Part shown: positions 24,501 through 36,928 of the stretch, piece by piece
Numbering within the stretch: position 1 is the first letter of the stretch
How the letters are laid out: each line of letters opens with the position of its first letter
Assembly: GCA_963969395.1 (NCBI GenBank)
Contig: OZ017801.1
Coordinates: 3,164,501 to 3,228,500 of the forward strand
Length of the DNA stretch: 64,000 nt
Reading direction: 5' to 3'
Source: Pseudoscleropodium purum
Lineage: Eukaryota; Streptophyta; Bryopsida; Hypnales; Brachytheciaceae
The notes under the pieces: model-generated
Told to the model about the DNA's origin: nothing
The model's database searches: none
The model's input: the letters and a program-made list of their open reading frames with translations, nothing else
Position numbers and translations under genes: made by a program

Positions 24501-25620
24501 CTCTAAATAGTCGGAGATAGAGACCTGACAAAGAAGCAAAGTAGTTGCAAGGATCATGCTTGTTGACTAGAAATGGCAGAGTACTCTCTAAATAACGTTG
24601 GTTGTGCACGACAAAGAAGCTTCTCGCCAGAACTCTGTAGACGAACTCTTGAAAACACGAGTTTGTCTTCTCGCAAGAGACTCTCTATAGGCAGTGGATC
24701 CCCCAAACCAAACATGTTGTTGTACTTCACTTATCCCAACTACGGGATGAGTGTAAGTTGCTACCCAACAATGATATCCACTGTAAGATTATACATGGTG
24801 GAAGTTTGAGCCAGATTAATTGCAATTATTAAATCTAATTAAAGCACTCCTACATCTTGCTAATACACAAATTGACATGCCTGCTTCCGGCAGTGGTATG
24901 GGAACCTTTGAGAATTGTAATTTCACTCCCTATGGCTAGAACTTTGAGCATTGATTGCTGGCTTCAGTGAGCGCCTTGGTAACGGTGAGGTACTGTGATG
25001 CAAGTTTACATGACCAACCTTGTTTGGAATAGGCAACATTTAACTTACACTGGAAACACCCAAAACCATCATTTTAAGCAATTTAGCATAGTTAGAGGCG
25101 CTTTCTTTTTAAAGAAATATTTTTGTAGTATCAACATGTGAAATTAAAAATATTTTTGGATATTGTATGTAATTTTTATAAATTTTGAAAGTGTTGGCTT
25201 TCAAAACCACTAAAACAATCACTAAGGTTGCATCCAAAGCCAAAATCTTCGAGAATTTAATGTCAGTGAATGAAAAATAAATATGTGTCTTACAACTAAG
25301 TCAACAAATTAAAATCAAATATTTGTATGACACCTTAATTAATAGATGGTCGTGGACAAATTTAGTCACCGTCTAAAGTACAAGAATGGGGACAGGGATG
25401 GAATGAGGTTCAATCGAGCGATCATAGGATACTTGGTAACTCATAAGGAACCCACACCTATAAACAACAACTGAACACAATTACCATCATCAAACATAGT
25501 GTAATTTTACAAGCTCTTAATATTGGCAACTGGAAGGGGATTTGGTTGCACTTTTGCATGCATGGTCTGGACACCATATAAATAAATTATGAATTTTCAA
25601 AGTATTAGCTCTACGTGTAC
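24500..25620. repeat. Gene-upstream type sequence without a gene next to it
   Basis: GACAAAGAAGCAAAG, GGATCAT and ATGGCAGAGT near 24525-24580 match 7410-7465 upstream of copy A. The run from about 24700 (CCCCAAACC..GTTGTACTTCAC) through GACATGCC (about 24880) and CAACTGGAAGGGGATT (25528) matches 62915-63350 in the same order. S1 spacer sequence runs straight into it with no Roco exon between, so a gene copy is missing here. Confidence 0.6.
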
Positions 25621-26968
25621 CAACAATAATATCAACACTAGGTTATCCTAGACTTTTGTGTTTTGAATTTTTGATTATAGTGTGAAACTATGAATTGTGT
25701 GTAATCAATACCCCTAAAGTCATAAAACCATATATTTACAAAGGTTGAAAGATGAAGCATATGTGAAATTTTTATTTGGTTTGTGGTGGAAGTTTGAGTT
25801 TTGCAAATGTTTTCATCTATTTCATGTTTTTTTGTTGCTCCAAGCAAATCCATCGTCCTCAGAATGTATCTACATTCATTATCTTCATTAATTTTTTGGT
25901 AAACCCAATCCTAGGATCCTTTAGTAAACTAGTTGAAGTACGTCTTCCAAAAACTTTTTATTATTGAACAACCTTATCAAATGCAAGACCATGATACTTG
26001 AATTTAAAAATCAAGGTTTTAAAAATCTATCTTAAAGATGATGTACCTTCTTTTGAATGTTTTATAAAAATAGTGCTCACATCTTGAAATCCAATGAAAA
26101 AAATCACATTGAGGACATAAGTCAAGAATGAATGCATTTTTTTCATCAATAAATCTTAGATTCATTGAAGGATATACCTAACAAAAAGCACCAAAATTAA
26201 GCACTAAAAAGCATAGACCCCTAAATGCCAATTTAGAAACTAAAAACCCACATTCGAATGTAAACGTCAATTGTAGTTTCTCACAAAAACTCTTACACTT
26301 GGGCACTCATTTTATTTGAGGCATGAATAGTGTGTAGCATTGGTGGGGGATACAAGTCAAAGTACCCTATAAATCTACAAGATTTTTTTGAAGAAGGTGG
26401 AGATTTTTTAGATTGTTGGAGAAGCTCTAAAGGACTAAGATGTCAACTATTCTACATCCCAAAACCTCTAGCCAAACCAAACACATTACAAAAAATTCTA
26501 GGCCTCAAAAAAGCCGCGAGCTTTGAATTGCCTGCAACTACCTCGGTGCAATTAGAGAGGAATTCCAATGTTTTTTATTTTTTAATGAAAGTTGCTGATG
26601 TGGCACTCCTTGTGCCACGTTAGGTTTTCATACTTCTTGAGTATTTTTTTATTTTTTTAATGTCTTTTTTCAAAAAAGATTATCTTAAAAATAAATTATT
26701 TTTTTATTTTTCTGCAATTGCACTGTAGAGCTCCACAAATTGAATCCTTAACGGCCTTCCATAGGGCTGAGATTTTTTCTAATGAATACACGTGCAAAAC
26801 ATAAAATGTGTGCAAATATGGAACTTTAAACTCATTATATAGATTTCTAATAATCTTGATAAATTGGACACTCTTTTCATAACAATATTTGGCAAAGGCA
26901 AACAAATCACTAAAGCAAAGTATACACTCTTGTCACAGGACACTACTAAGACAATTAAAGTGCCAGTT
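25621..26968. other. AT-rich intergenic sequence
   Basis: No recognisable gene. An open frame at 26330-26623 (97 codons, plus) has no familiar motif and no second copy in the window, so I leave it uncalled. Confidence 0.5.
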
Positions 26969-29900
26969 TCTATACAGTAATATCCCAAACCTATATAGTA
27001 CTTGAGTTCATGAAATTCTAGTAACCTTAAATGACACCCCAATTCTAGAGTCATATAAGGCAATCTTTATGTTCAGTTAATAGTGTAATGGAAATAGTGT
27101 TGTCTTATTGTTAGTTTGATATTAGTCATTGGAATTCACTTGATATTACAATGGTAGCTATTAAGGTAATATGAAGTCAAAGTTCATTTGTCATAACTTT
27201 AAAATTATCTCCACATTGATCTAGGGTCCTATTACTTTAGCATTCGCTTATCATTAATAACTTGATAAATTGAAAGGAGATCTTCTCAAATCGTCATTTT
27301 GATTATTGTTACCACTTTCGACAATCTTAAGATGTGCAACTTCAAATGCTATCTACAAATGGATTGGAAACTAGGAGGAAAAGACATGATGCTCGAGTTA
27401 GCTCAAGCCAAAATGCATAGTTTTGGGATGAAGACAACAAAGAAAGTCTAACAATCACCGGTCTTGACTTTGTTAGGCTTGACAGATTAGTACGTCCACT
27501 CCAAAATAGCGTCCGTAACCCGGATGTCCGTCCTCACAGATGCCAGCGGACGCAGCTTCCCTCCCGCCATCGGAAGGCGAACGGGTGGGGCGGGGCGGGG
27601 TGGACGGGGTGGGGCGGACGGGGCGGTCCCGGCGGACACTGCGTCCGCCGGGACTGCGAATGTCAGCGGACGCTGCGGACACAGCGTCTGCGTCCGGACG
27701 TCCCGGATGTCCGACTGTCCTGTCGACCCTGGACTTTGTTAACCTGGTGATTAGGAGTTTGTAAAAATGATCAAAAACTTTACATTAAATTATGTACATC
27801 TCTCTACATATAGCACCCTAATTCAGTAAGGGCAACGCTTCAAAAGAGAGATAGAGAATATGTATAGGACAATGCCCCTAGAGGAGGGCATTGTGCCAAA
27901 TAATTGGTTGACGAGGAGGATGGAGTCTAAGAAGGAAATCTATTTATTTGGTGCAATGCCCAACAATAAGAGTCATTGTCTGATGTAAATTGCCACAGGA
28001 AATCAACAAAAATCAAATGAAGAGTCAAGATGAAAATTTGACATTGAATGTAAAATCTGCAGTGTCCAATTATGGGGACAACACTATAAAATTCAACATT
28101 ATGGTGCAAAAATCACCTTCAAAATACACTAGACATTTTTTGCAAGTGACTTATGGACATTTCTTACAAACATGGTTTGCCCACAATATCCTCTTGGATA
28201 CAATTGAGATGCACTCCAACAAATGCTTAGAATTGAGAGCAAGGAATCAAACATGGCCATTCAGTTACATAAACCTCTTCCCTCAATTTCCCTCGAAGTA
28301 GCAAATACCAATTGGAGACAAATATGCAATTCAAAGTTCTTATAAATTCCTTTCTTTTTTTATGGAAAATCATTTTGGAAATGATATAGAAATGTTTTGT
28401 GGGATATACTTGAATTCCAAGTGCATGAAATGGTCAAGATTATTTCCTTAAATGTAATACACTAGCAAATTTAAATTTCTAAATATTAAATTCAGATTTT
28501 CTTAAATCAATAAAATTGAGTAGGTCAATTTTGTGAATTCGGATCATTTCTAGGTTTAAAACTTTTTGATGCTTTAAATATTTACATATGTAGCATTTTT
28601 ACGTTAATGAGATAAGCATTGCTATCAAGTTTCTAAATTTTACTGAGCTATCAAAAATACTAATTCGTTATTTTAGTGAATGACACACTGATTTATTAAA
28701 ATGACACTATTTGTGAAATAATTAAATTAGAATAATATGAAACAATAATTTATTGTACTATTTTTTGCAAAATATTACTCCAAGTATATGTTTATATGTT
28801 TACATATTTTTGAAATATAAGTGTTTTTTTTTGCAATTGTCACTATATAACCTGACTAATAAGACAAATCATTCTCATGGCATTAGAATTGGATATGAAT
28901 TTTTAGGTAGTCTAGAATGAGAATTGGTTTTGCCTAGTTCCATGATGTTTTCATTCTAAGGAGAAATTGCATTTGAGAAGCAGCCATTGTCAAAATAAAA
29001 GCAAACAAAAAGTTCAAATTTCCTATTAAAGATTAACTAAACATTTGCCATCCCACTTTCTACAAGCCTCCTCCCAATAGTTTTGTTAACAATTTGATTC
29101 CTTTCATGTATTGAAAGTCTTGATGGAATCATCAAAAACATTCACTTCCTTTGTCACCTATTTGGTGATATGGATACAATTCATATATTTGTTCAAAGAC
29201 AAAAACAAACATATGCAAAATTCCAAAAAGGATTCAAACATGAAAAGGTAATTGAGTATTTAGGTAAACTTTGATTTGTTGATTCTCCATTGAATAGAAG
29301 CCTACCATTGACAGAAAAGTACCATTTACTAATTTTTAAAATAAAAAAATAATTAAATAAGTTGAAATGGCCTTCAAAAGGCAAGCCCATTCTACAATGT
29401 GATGCAAAGATTGAAAGTTTTTAAAGTGTAGCTGCCTCTTGAAGGCCAATAATTATGACCTCATTATAAAGTTCAAAACATATGAGGAATTATTTAATTT
29501 GAGTAGAGGCATGTTTCAAAAAATTGGACATAGTATTTTATGTGTCTTTACTTCAAAGCTTAATTTTGAATCTTGATTGACCCCATTATATAATCAATCC
29601 AACTTCTCCAACATTAGAAAGTTCACTAAGCCTAGTTTCTAAAATCTAAAACTATTCTTCAACAATATCATACTTGGATTGTGAGTCACAATGACTTTTG
29701 AAAAGAAGAGTCGTCTACCATTTATTATAAAAAATTACATTTACTTCATAAAGATTACATCATCAATCTTGACATATCATAATTCATACCCTAATACATC
29801 CAAAATTGTTGATGAAATCCATCATAAAGTGATTCAACATGTGGTTTGAAACTGCAAACTAATATTGAATTCGAATCCCAAAAATAAATACACCATCTAG

Positions 29901-30115
29901 TTTTCAGTTAATGTCTAGCTTCAAGATTCTCATTTCAAGTCAAAATGTATTTTCCCATATGTTGCGTGCTTGAAATTCTCATTGGTGGAAGAAAAATTAC
30001 AAACAACTGTCAAAAACGCTTCAAAAGGGATTTAATCTCTAGTCCTTTTGATTTTTGCTATACTAACAAAAAAAATGACCAATTTCCTCCCACTTTCCAA
30101 TTAACTACAAACATT
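26969..30115. repeat. Spacer copy S2, left part of the B duplication unit
   Basis: Matches S3 (49739-52583) at high identity over its full length, apart from MITE 3, present only here. Homology starts abruptly at 26969, corresponding to the first base after the Gypsy 3' LTR at 49739. A frame at 27990-28301 is open in both copies but differs at many amino-acid positions, so I do not call it a gene. Confidence 0.85.
27474..27731. mobile_element. GC-rich hAT-type MITE 3, 258 bp, with known empty site
   Basis: Target duplications GACTTTGT at 27466-27473 and 27732-27739 are identical. The left terminus TAGGCTTGACAG and the right terminus CTGTCCTGTCGACCCTG are imperfect inverted repeats. The interior resembles MITE 2 (GCGTCCGTAACCCG, CGGAAGGCG). 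The paralogous spacer has a single uninterrupted GACTTTGT at 50236-50243 followed by the same CAACCTGGTGATTAG context: a direct view of the pre-insertion state. Confidence 0.95.
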
Positions 30116-31507
30116 TTATTTTAGTTCTTCAATATCATTGGGATGCAATAAAATACATTTATCACAAATCCAAGCTATAGATCCCCTTGCTCTTGTGTAT
30201 CGAACCTTCTTCAATCCAAATTGTTCAAAGAAGTCTCTCTTGTTTCCACACTTTGGCTCCAAAAACTCTTGAAGCCACCTTTGAGCTTCGGATTGGTTGT
30301 CAATTGAGATCCTCGAATACTTTTGGAAATCACTTGGCAATGATTCCAAAGTTGCACTAGGCATTCGATAATCCAAAAGACCAGAGGTGTCAAGAATCAA
30401 GGCTGCAAAAGTGGCTCCCTCACTAAAATCAGGTACCATTGAACCCATCCCACAAGCAACATGGACACCGACTTTTGTCAATAGAATGGCAATCTTCAAT
30501 CCCCAAGCTACCATTGTAAGAAATCTTCTTGTGTGATCCGTTCCAAAATAGACCACACAACCTTCTTGGTTTGGGACTTCATGGAATCCATGGAGGCTTT
30601 CATACATGAGGTGAAGTTGGATTCTATCAAGGCCAAGCACAAAGCTTGTCAAAAGCTTCTTTTCTCCAAATTTACAAAGATAGGCCAATTTGGGAATTTG
30701 AGACTTTTGCATCTCTAAAGAAAATGCCATCAAAGCATCAATTTTCAAACACACTTCTTGCAATAAATCTCTTTGCATTCTTTCAATGTTGCATTCTAGA
30801 TTTTGTATCAAATGCTCTACATTGTCCAATTTGGACATTGTCTCCTTGTGATATTCAAGATTTTCCCTCCTCATGTCATCTAACTTCTCATCCAAAGGCC
30901 CATATAGAAGTCTCTGTGGTGTTTGCCCTGGTGAAAAGGTCCATAAACTACTTTTTTCATGGTTGGAGTTGGATTCATCATCTTGGATCATAGATCCCAA
31001 AGATTGGATTTTCTTGTAACAATCTTGTAGATCACGTGCCTGCCTTTCCAAAAGATTTCTCCATGCCACACTTCCCAATAAGGCTCTCACCTTGTCATAG
31101 CCAATGTCCAAACCTTCACATGATTGCCAATTGTGTGTAGCATCACTACCAATTTCAATAACTTTTGCTTCTAAGTCCTTCACTAGAACACATTGGTTTT
31201 TGCGGTCCCTAGCATGGACCAACCTTTGCACACATGCGGGACGCAAAATGTACTCAATAAGGCGAACTCCAGGACAACCCAATGTGGGATCTTCTTGGAG
31301 ATGTTTAATGTGCATGACAATTCCATTTTCTAGGAATTCCAACATTTCATCTTGACATTGGTGGGATCGTAGAAGGATGTCGATGTTACCTTGATGGAAT
31401 TGAAGAATGACTTCAATGCCTTGACCACTTATGAACTTGATAACATCTTGAAACACTTGGTAAGCATCTTGATCATTTTTGCTTTGGAGCTTTTTGAAGA
31501 AAGAAAC
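30116..31507 (-). pseudogene. Copy B exon 3 (C-terminal region), open
   Basis: 464 codons including stop. Starts VSFFKKLQSKNDQDAYQVFQ after the TAG acceptor and ends DIEELK. About 95% identical in protein to copy C by eye. Confidence 0.8.
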
Positions 31508-31706
31508 CTACATAGTATATCAACAATTCAATAATGCATCATTTCAATAAAAATCAACACATTTGATTCATGTTTTTATTGATTGTCACTATCATCATTG
31601 ACTTGTTATAAATTAGCAAAATTCCTTAACAATCATTTTGTAAATAAAATAGAAATACAGAAGAAATGGAAACTTCTAATTAGACAATACTTTTCAAAAA
31701 CCATAC

Positions 31707-32974
31707 CTGAAGTCGTGTAAAAAATCCGGGAGTCAACATTGTTTGAATCACATCTTTGCAAGCCAATCTTCTACCAACATACTTGAAGCTTGTAGAATCG
31801 TCATTGGTGGACCAACTCAAACTTTTGTGTTTGTCCTTCAAAGTGGAGGGGATCATAATGCTACTAGCATCTTGCTCATAGCATATGTGTAGTTTCATCA
31901 TCATGCCCAAGATGCCATCAAATTGCTTCTCCATGTCTCCTTGACCTTCCATGAGCTTCAATATCAAGCGCTTCATGTATTCTATGGATATGACTCCATT
32001 GGCTGAAACCATTTCTAATCTGTTTTCCATGATTACACATTGGTGAAGGAATTGTCCAACAATTTGGTGGCAAAACCAATGTGGATTGGTGATGACAACT
32101 CCTTCTTTCTCATTGTAGATGATGTGCCCTCCATCATTCAAGGATATGGCCACAAACTCCCTCTTTCTTCTCTCAAGCTCATGGTCCACCTCATTCAACT
32201 CCTCCACTTCCTTGCACAAGCCTTCACAAAATTCTTCCCACTTCAACAAGGGTCAGTTTGATTTGTTTGTATTCCATAATTCTACCAAACATTGCACTTT
32301 TTCACATGCCCTTATGGTCTTGGGCAATTTCTCTAGCAATTGCTTCATGTGGGATTTTATGAAATCAAACACCTCACGAGCATGAGGCAAACTTGTCCCA
32401 TCCACCTTAAATACGGACTTGTTTTCATCAAACTCAAGTACCTCTTTGAATTGAGATTTCAATTGTTTAACCACATCGTCAATGCGGTCAGCAAATGAAT
32501 GATCATCCATCCAAAAGTCCAAATGTGTCATTACTATAGACACATGTGGGCAATACAAAAAAGATCACCTGGTATTGGAAGCAATGAATCGCAACCAAGA
32601 TTCAAGTTCCAATTTGATGTCAGATGGACATCTTCTTTCAGAACGATTCAATCGTTCCATGGGATTGCACATGAGCAAAAACATTGATGAACTTCCATCA
32701 GCGGAGAGATTGGGCATCACCAACTCATGAAAAGAGTGATAGTCGGTTTGACCGACCATGTCCCAAATGGTAATGCCAATGCCATTGCATCTTACACTCT
32801 CCACTTCAATGCCATGCGTGCGTTCCAATGGCTTGTCTTCCTTTTGATGTTTTGGTGGATGAGAGGTTTTTAGTACATTCCATATTTTTCCCTTGATCTT
32901 TGATCGATGTGGAATTTCATCTCTTTGATGGAATTCCTTGAGTTTCTTCATAGACAATCGCAATGTTGTCTTAC
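31707..32974 (-). pseudogene. Copy B exon 2 (Roc and start of COR), two TGA codons
   Basis: Begins GT-AAG-ACA after a TTCATAG acceptor, completing Gly-Lys-Thr of Walker A, and ends at CTTCAG before the GTATGG donor. The three open blocks 32565-32974, 32256-32561 and 31707-32252 are all in one frame, separated only by the TGA codons. G4 THLD is intact. Confidence 0.85.
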
Positions 32975-35316
32975 CTATGAAGAAGAAGTAGAACAAGAAG
33001 AAACTAGTTTTAGTAACTTGAAAATGAAATCTTTACAATTTGAAGTTGACATTGATGACATTCATTTAATACTTGAAGCCTTGAGGAGTTTTGATGACCA
33101 ACATATGACCCAAACATTCTTTAGCTAGGTAGTTTAAAGTCCCATTACTTGCTAGTTTTAGCAATAGGATTTCTTACTTCATTTTAGGAAAATATGTCTT
33201 CTCAAGTTTTTAGAACCAAAATCTTCATTGATTGCAAGACCGTGCAATTAGAACTTCAAATGCAACTTGTTTTCAAACAATAGGATTGAAAATGTTACAA
33301 ACATAAAGTTTACCATTGAAAGTTCTCTTTGAAGATGAACGGAATCCACAAGTCATTAAAGTTGCTTTTATGATGCATTGGAAAGAGTATTCAAAGGCAT
33401 GAAAAAGTGTTTTACATGATATAATAGCTCATATTCATGTGTGGGATATATATTAAATGGAAGGATAAAAAATAGGACAAGAAAACTAAAATTGGAAATG
33501 ACTTAGGTATGAATTGGATAAATGTCAATGCATTTGAACTAGTGATGACAACATTTAGTAAACAAACCATATCTAATACTTCTATTAGTACAGGAAATGT
33601 TGAAAATAGAACACTTCATGATGATATTTTAAACAATGAGTTGTGTGATTCTTGGCCCCTCAGTCCAAACTCTTTGTAATTGTCTTCCCATTGAAACAAA
33701 ATAGAACAATTCAAAACTTTCTATACATAATCTATTAAATCTATTAGTACACATTATATCTTTGATGGATTATATTCTAAAATTCCTTTAAGTGTAAGAG
33801 ATTGGACAATCCTAAAAATTTTGCAATATTTTGTCAAACTATATTAAACCTTTATTCATAGAATATGGCAATTATTTTAGAATGACTAGTGCACTCATTT
33901 AACTCCTAAATGACCATTTCTATGACCAATTCTATTTGCATATGGTTAAACTTTGATTGAGTTCAATGAAACCTTCCAAATCATATAGAATAATTGAATT
34001 TCAATGTCTTGATTTGGTGCCATGAGGCTATGTACAATCTACCAATGTGGATTATTTCTACTAGTTTTGTAACAAATTATATTTGCTAAATACTTTGAAT
34101 AAACAATTGAAAAATGAATAACATAAATAAGAATTCAATTTTAAAGGTACAATGAAAAATAGTGTAAGAACTATTCAAATGATTTTTTCATTTTTCAACT
34201 ATACTAAAAAAAAAGACACTTAGTGATGACCTTTTAGACAATGCACCATCATTATGCTAAAGTTATCTTATGTATTATTGATTGCTAATAATTTTGAAAA
34301 AAGAAATCATGAATGAAACAAGGATATTTTTGTAGAAATATCTTTTTTGGAATGATTTTGGAGAAAATTAAACCACTATTTGTGACATTTTTCTAAATAC
34401 AATGTGTAAAAAAACTATACCAAAAAAAATATTCATCAAAAGAACAAATATATTTACTAAAATGAAGGATAGAATGAACAATGTTGAACAATTTATAAAT
34501 TAAACTTGAAAATTATTTCTAAATAAAACTAAACATACAACTAAAATCCATACAATCTTACATGTGTTGTTTAAATTCCAACACATGGAGCTTCTATTTG
34601 CAATGTTTTGATTTTTCAAAGCTTTGAAATGGAGCACGAAGAAGACACAGAAGGCTTCATCTTCTAAGTTCATATCCAAAACCTAAAATTGATATTTTAG
34701 AGGTTACAAGTGTGTTTGACGAAGGTCATTTATTTTGAGGAAAAGTTGACCTCTAAGAAATCATGGTTACCACTCAACATTAGAAAACAATTTTAGGACA
34801 CAAAAATCTTTGTTTTTATATTTCGTATCTCTTTTGAAGATTTGAAATAAATGTTACAATTAGCTCTTCTAAGAATTGGAATTCTTCATGCATAATTATA
34901 TTTATAAAGAGAATTACAAAAGTTCTAGTATATGCAAGAAGAGTCATAGTTCAGTTGTTAGGATTAAGAAATGATATATACTAGAGTAAATACAAGAGTA
35001 TTTGATCTAATCTATATACTATAAAAATTTGGGCAATTACAAAATGTGGCAAAATTATACTTTAAAGAAAAATTGAACTTTAGGAATTCATGAGAAAGAT
35101 GGAGGATGTAATTTGTATTAGTAGAATCTCAAAACATTCATAAAGGATAAATTTTTTCAACCATCTACATTTGATTTGAGACCTCTCGCATAATTGAAGG
35201 GGTTCGAAGTTACGTATATATTGTTTTTTGAATATTCACTTGTATGATTAACCTCATAAACATTATCAATATTAAAATATCTATATATAAAACATGAATA
35301 CAATAGTATGGCTTAC
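32975..35316 (-). other. Intron 1 of copy B, AT-rich
   Basis: 2.34 kb, GT-AG, phase 1, inside the P-loop codon series. Aligns with intron 1 of C throughout. No coding potential. The short intron 2 (31508-31706, 199 bp) is phase 0. Confidence 0.75.
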
Positions 35317-36763
35317 CAGCAAATGGTTCTCCACACAAAAACACTCGCCCAGATGTTCGATTGACAATTGCCATACTTTGTACAACATCCCACAACTTCA
35401 TTTTCTTCCTCTTTGATAATGCAGAAGTTATATAGTCCGCATCCCCTGACTTCTCCAAACCTATGCCATGCAAGCCAATGTCTTGAATGTTGTGATTCTC
35501 CAAAAGCAAGTCCATCATGGCTCCAAGCACTTGGTAACCACCAACTGTTGAACATCTATATCCGAAACTGATTTTCTTCAAGGATTTGTTGGTCTTTAGT
35601 GCTTCTAAGATGGCCAACACATTTTCAACCCCTTGTGCATTACGCCAAGATAAATCCACCATGGGATCCAAATACAATTCCAACAAGGATGTGTTGGTGC
35701 AAAGCATATCATTTAAGGTTTCCATCCCCTCTTTCCCTCCTACTGAATTCCGTAACTCTAGCTTGGTGAGGGTGGTATTGCGTTGAAGATTATGGTTTCT
35801 AGGCATCAACGGCTCCAACAATACTTCCAACTCTATGCTATTAGAAATATCACAAGATAAGAATTCAAGAGATTGGTTGGAACCCAATGCAGTGGCTATG
35901 CTATTGTATCCACTAGTGAAGTCCTTTTCACCTATACTTGATTCTCTTGAGAGTGCAAGTGATTTGAGGGATGTGCTCCAGGCAAGCATGCCACTTATAT
36001 GCTCAAGTTGTGCATTTGATGATAGAAAACAAAGATTCAATGTTTCAAGTACACATGCGAGGCCTTGGAAAGGCTTCATGAGTTGTTCCATTCCCTCTCC
36101 ATCCAAATTCACTGCCCCCATTAAGAATGATTTGAGGACTCGGAGATTGTGGGGCACAACAATATTTGCCATAAATTCTGCAACCAATTCTTTATCCATC
36201 TTTTGATGTAGAAATCCAAAGTCAAGGTTGAGATCTTGAATGGCATCATTTCCTAGAACCACACTCGAGATACACTTAGCAAATGAAACTAGGGAACCAT
36301 TCCCACTATGATACCCACCAGCTTTAAGTGTTCTGAATTTGTTGCTAGACTTGTGGAGGGCATTAGCAAATGCTTCCACATTTTTGAATAAATTGTCACC
36401 GTATAATCCCATGCGCATTCCATCATTGAATACAATTTCTGATGAAGCAACTGCCTTCAAAAATTCACCAAATCTTGCTTCCACATCGATGCCATCGATG
36501 AATGTAAATTTAGAACCTCCAAACCAAGTTGTGACTTTCGAGTCTCCATGAAACTCCAAGCGTCTGCATTGACGTTCATCTTTGGGTAAGGAAGAGAGAA
36601 AGCATGCCAACTTCGACTCCTGCTGACCATTTTGAGAAAGTAAATGCTCCACTGGCTCTCCGTTGTCGGGATAGAAGGGAAGCCTCTGAAGCCAGCGAAG
36701 GAAGAAATCTTTCCAAGTCCAGAAGCTAAACAGCCACACCAGGAAAGCGAACAACCTCTTCAT
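35317..36763 (-). pseudogene. Copy B exon 1 (LRR region), open
   Basis: Starts MKRLFAFLVWLFSFW at the CAT complement 36761-36763 and ends inside the P-loop at GEPFAG before the donor GTAAGC (gcttac at 35311-35316). The open frame beyond the donor (to 35210) reads into the intron and is not coding. It contains repeats such as LTKLELRNSVGGKEGMETL. Confidence 0.8.
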
Positions 36764-36926
36764 GCTGCTCTCGACCCCGATGCAGCTTCAATGTAAAATC
36801 TCAAAAACAAGCTGTGATATTTAGGAGAGGACGAGACTTGCAACCGCCTAAGCTTCTGGTCCTCCAAAGCCCAACGATCCTTCTCCCTCCTGGGCAATCC
36901 AAATACCCCACCTACGTCCTTCCCAA
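36764..36926 (-). promoter_or_regulatory. Truncated 5' flank of copy B
   Basis: Matches the flank of copy C (59212-59375) up to CTACGTCCTTCCCAA, then ends two bases before the Gypsy 5' LTR. Copies A and C continue with further shared sequence that B lacks. I see no certain TATA box. Confidence 0.6.
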
Positions 36927-36928
36927 AT

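Larger units (their letters stand above)
30116..36763 (-). pseudogene. Roco gene copy B: TORNADO1-like LRR-Roc-COR, two nonsense codons
   Basis: This copy has the same exon structure and exon lengths as copy C: 35317-36763, 31707-32974 and 30116-31507 (1447, 1268 and 1392 nt). Exons 1 and 3 are open. Exon 2 has two in-frame TGA codons, at 32562-32564 (after FIASNTR) and 32253-32255 (after NTNKSN). Both correspond to CGA in copy C, a CpG-type C-to-T change. The P-loop fits GEPFAGKT, and G3 reads WDMVGQ where C has WDMAGQ. The promoter side is cut by the Gypsy element about 165 bp upstream of the ATG. Protein identity to C is high, so loss of function is recent. Readthrough cannot be excluded from sequence, but two stops plus a lost promoter argue for a pseudogene. 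Confidence 0.85.

Noticed and set aside
26330..26623. 97-codon plus-strand frame
   Set aside because: Single copy, no familiar motif, no splice or promoter context that would support a gene.
27990..28301. Open frame of about 100 codons present in both spacers S2 and S3 (50520-50804)
   Set aside because: The two versions differ at many amino-acid positions for such closely related DNA, there is no known motif, and S1 does not keep the frame. It behaves like non-coding sequence.
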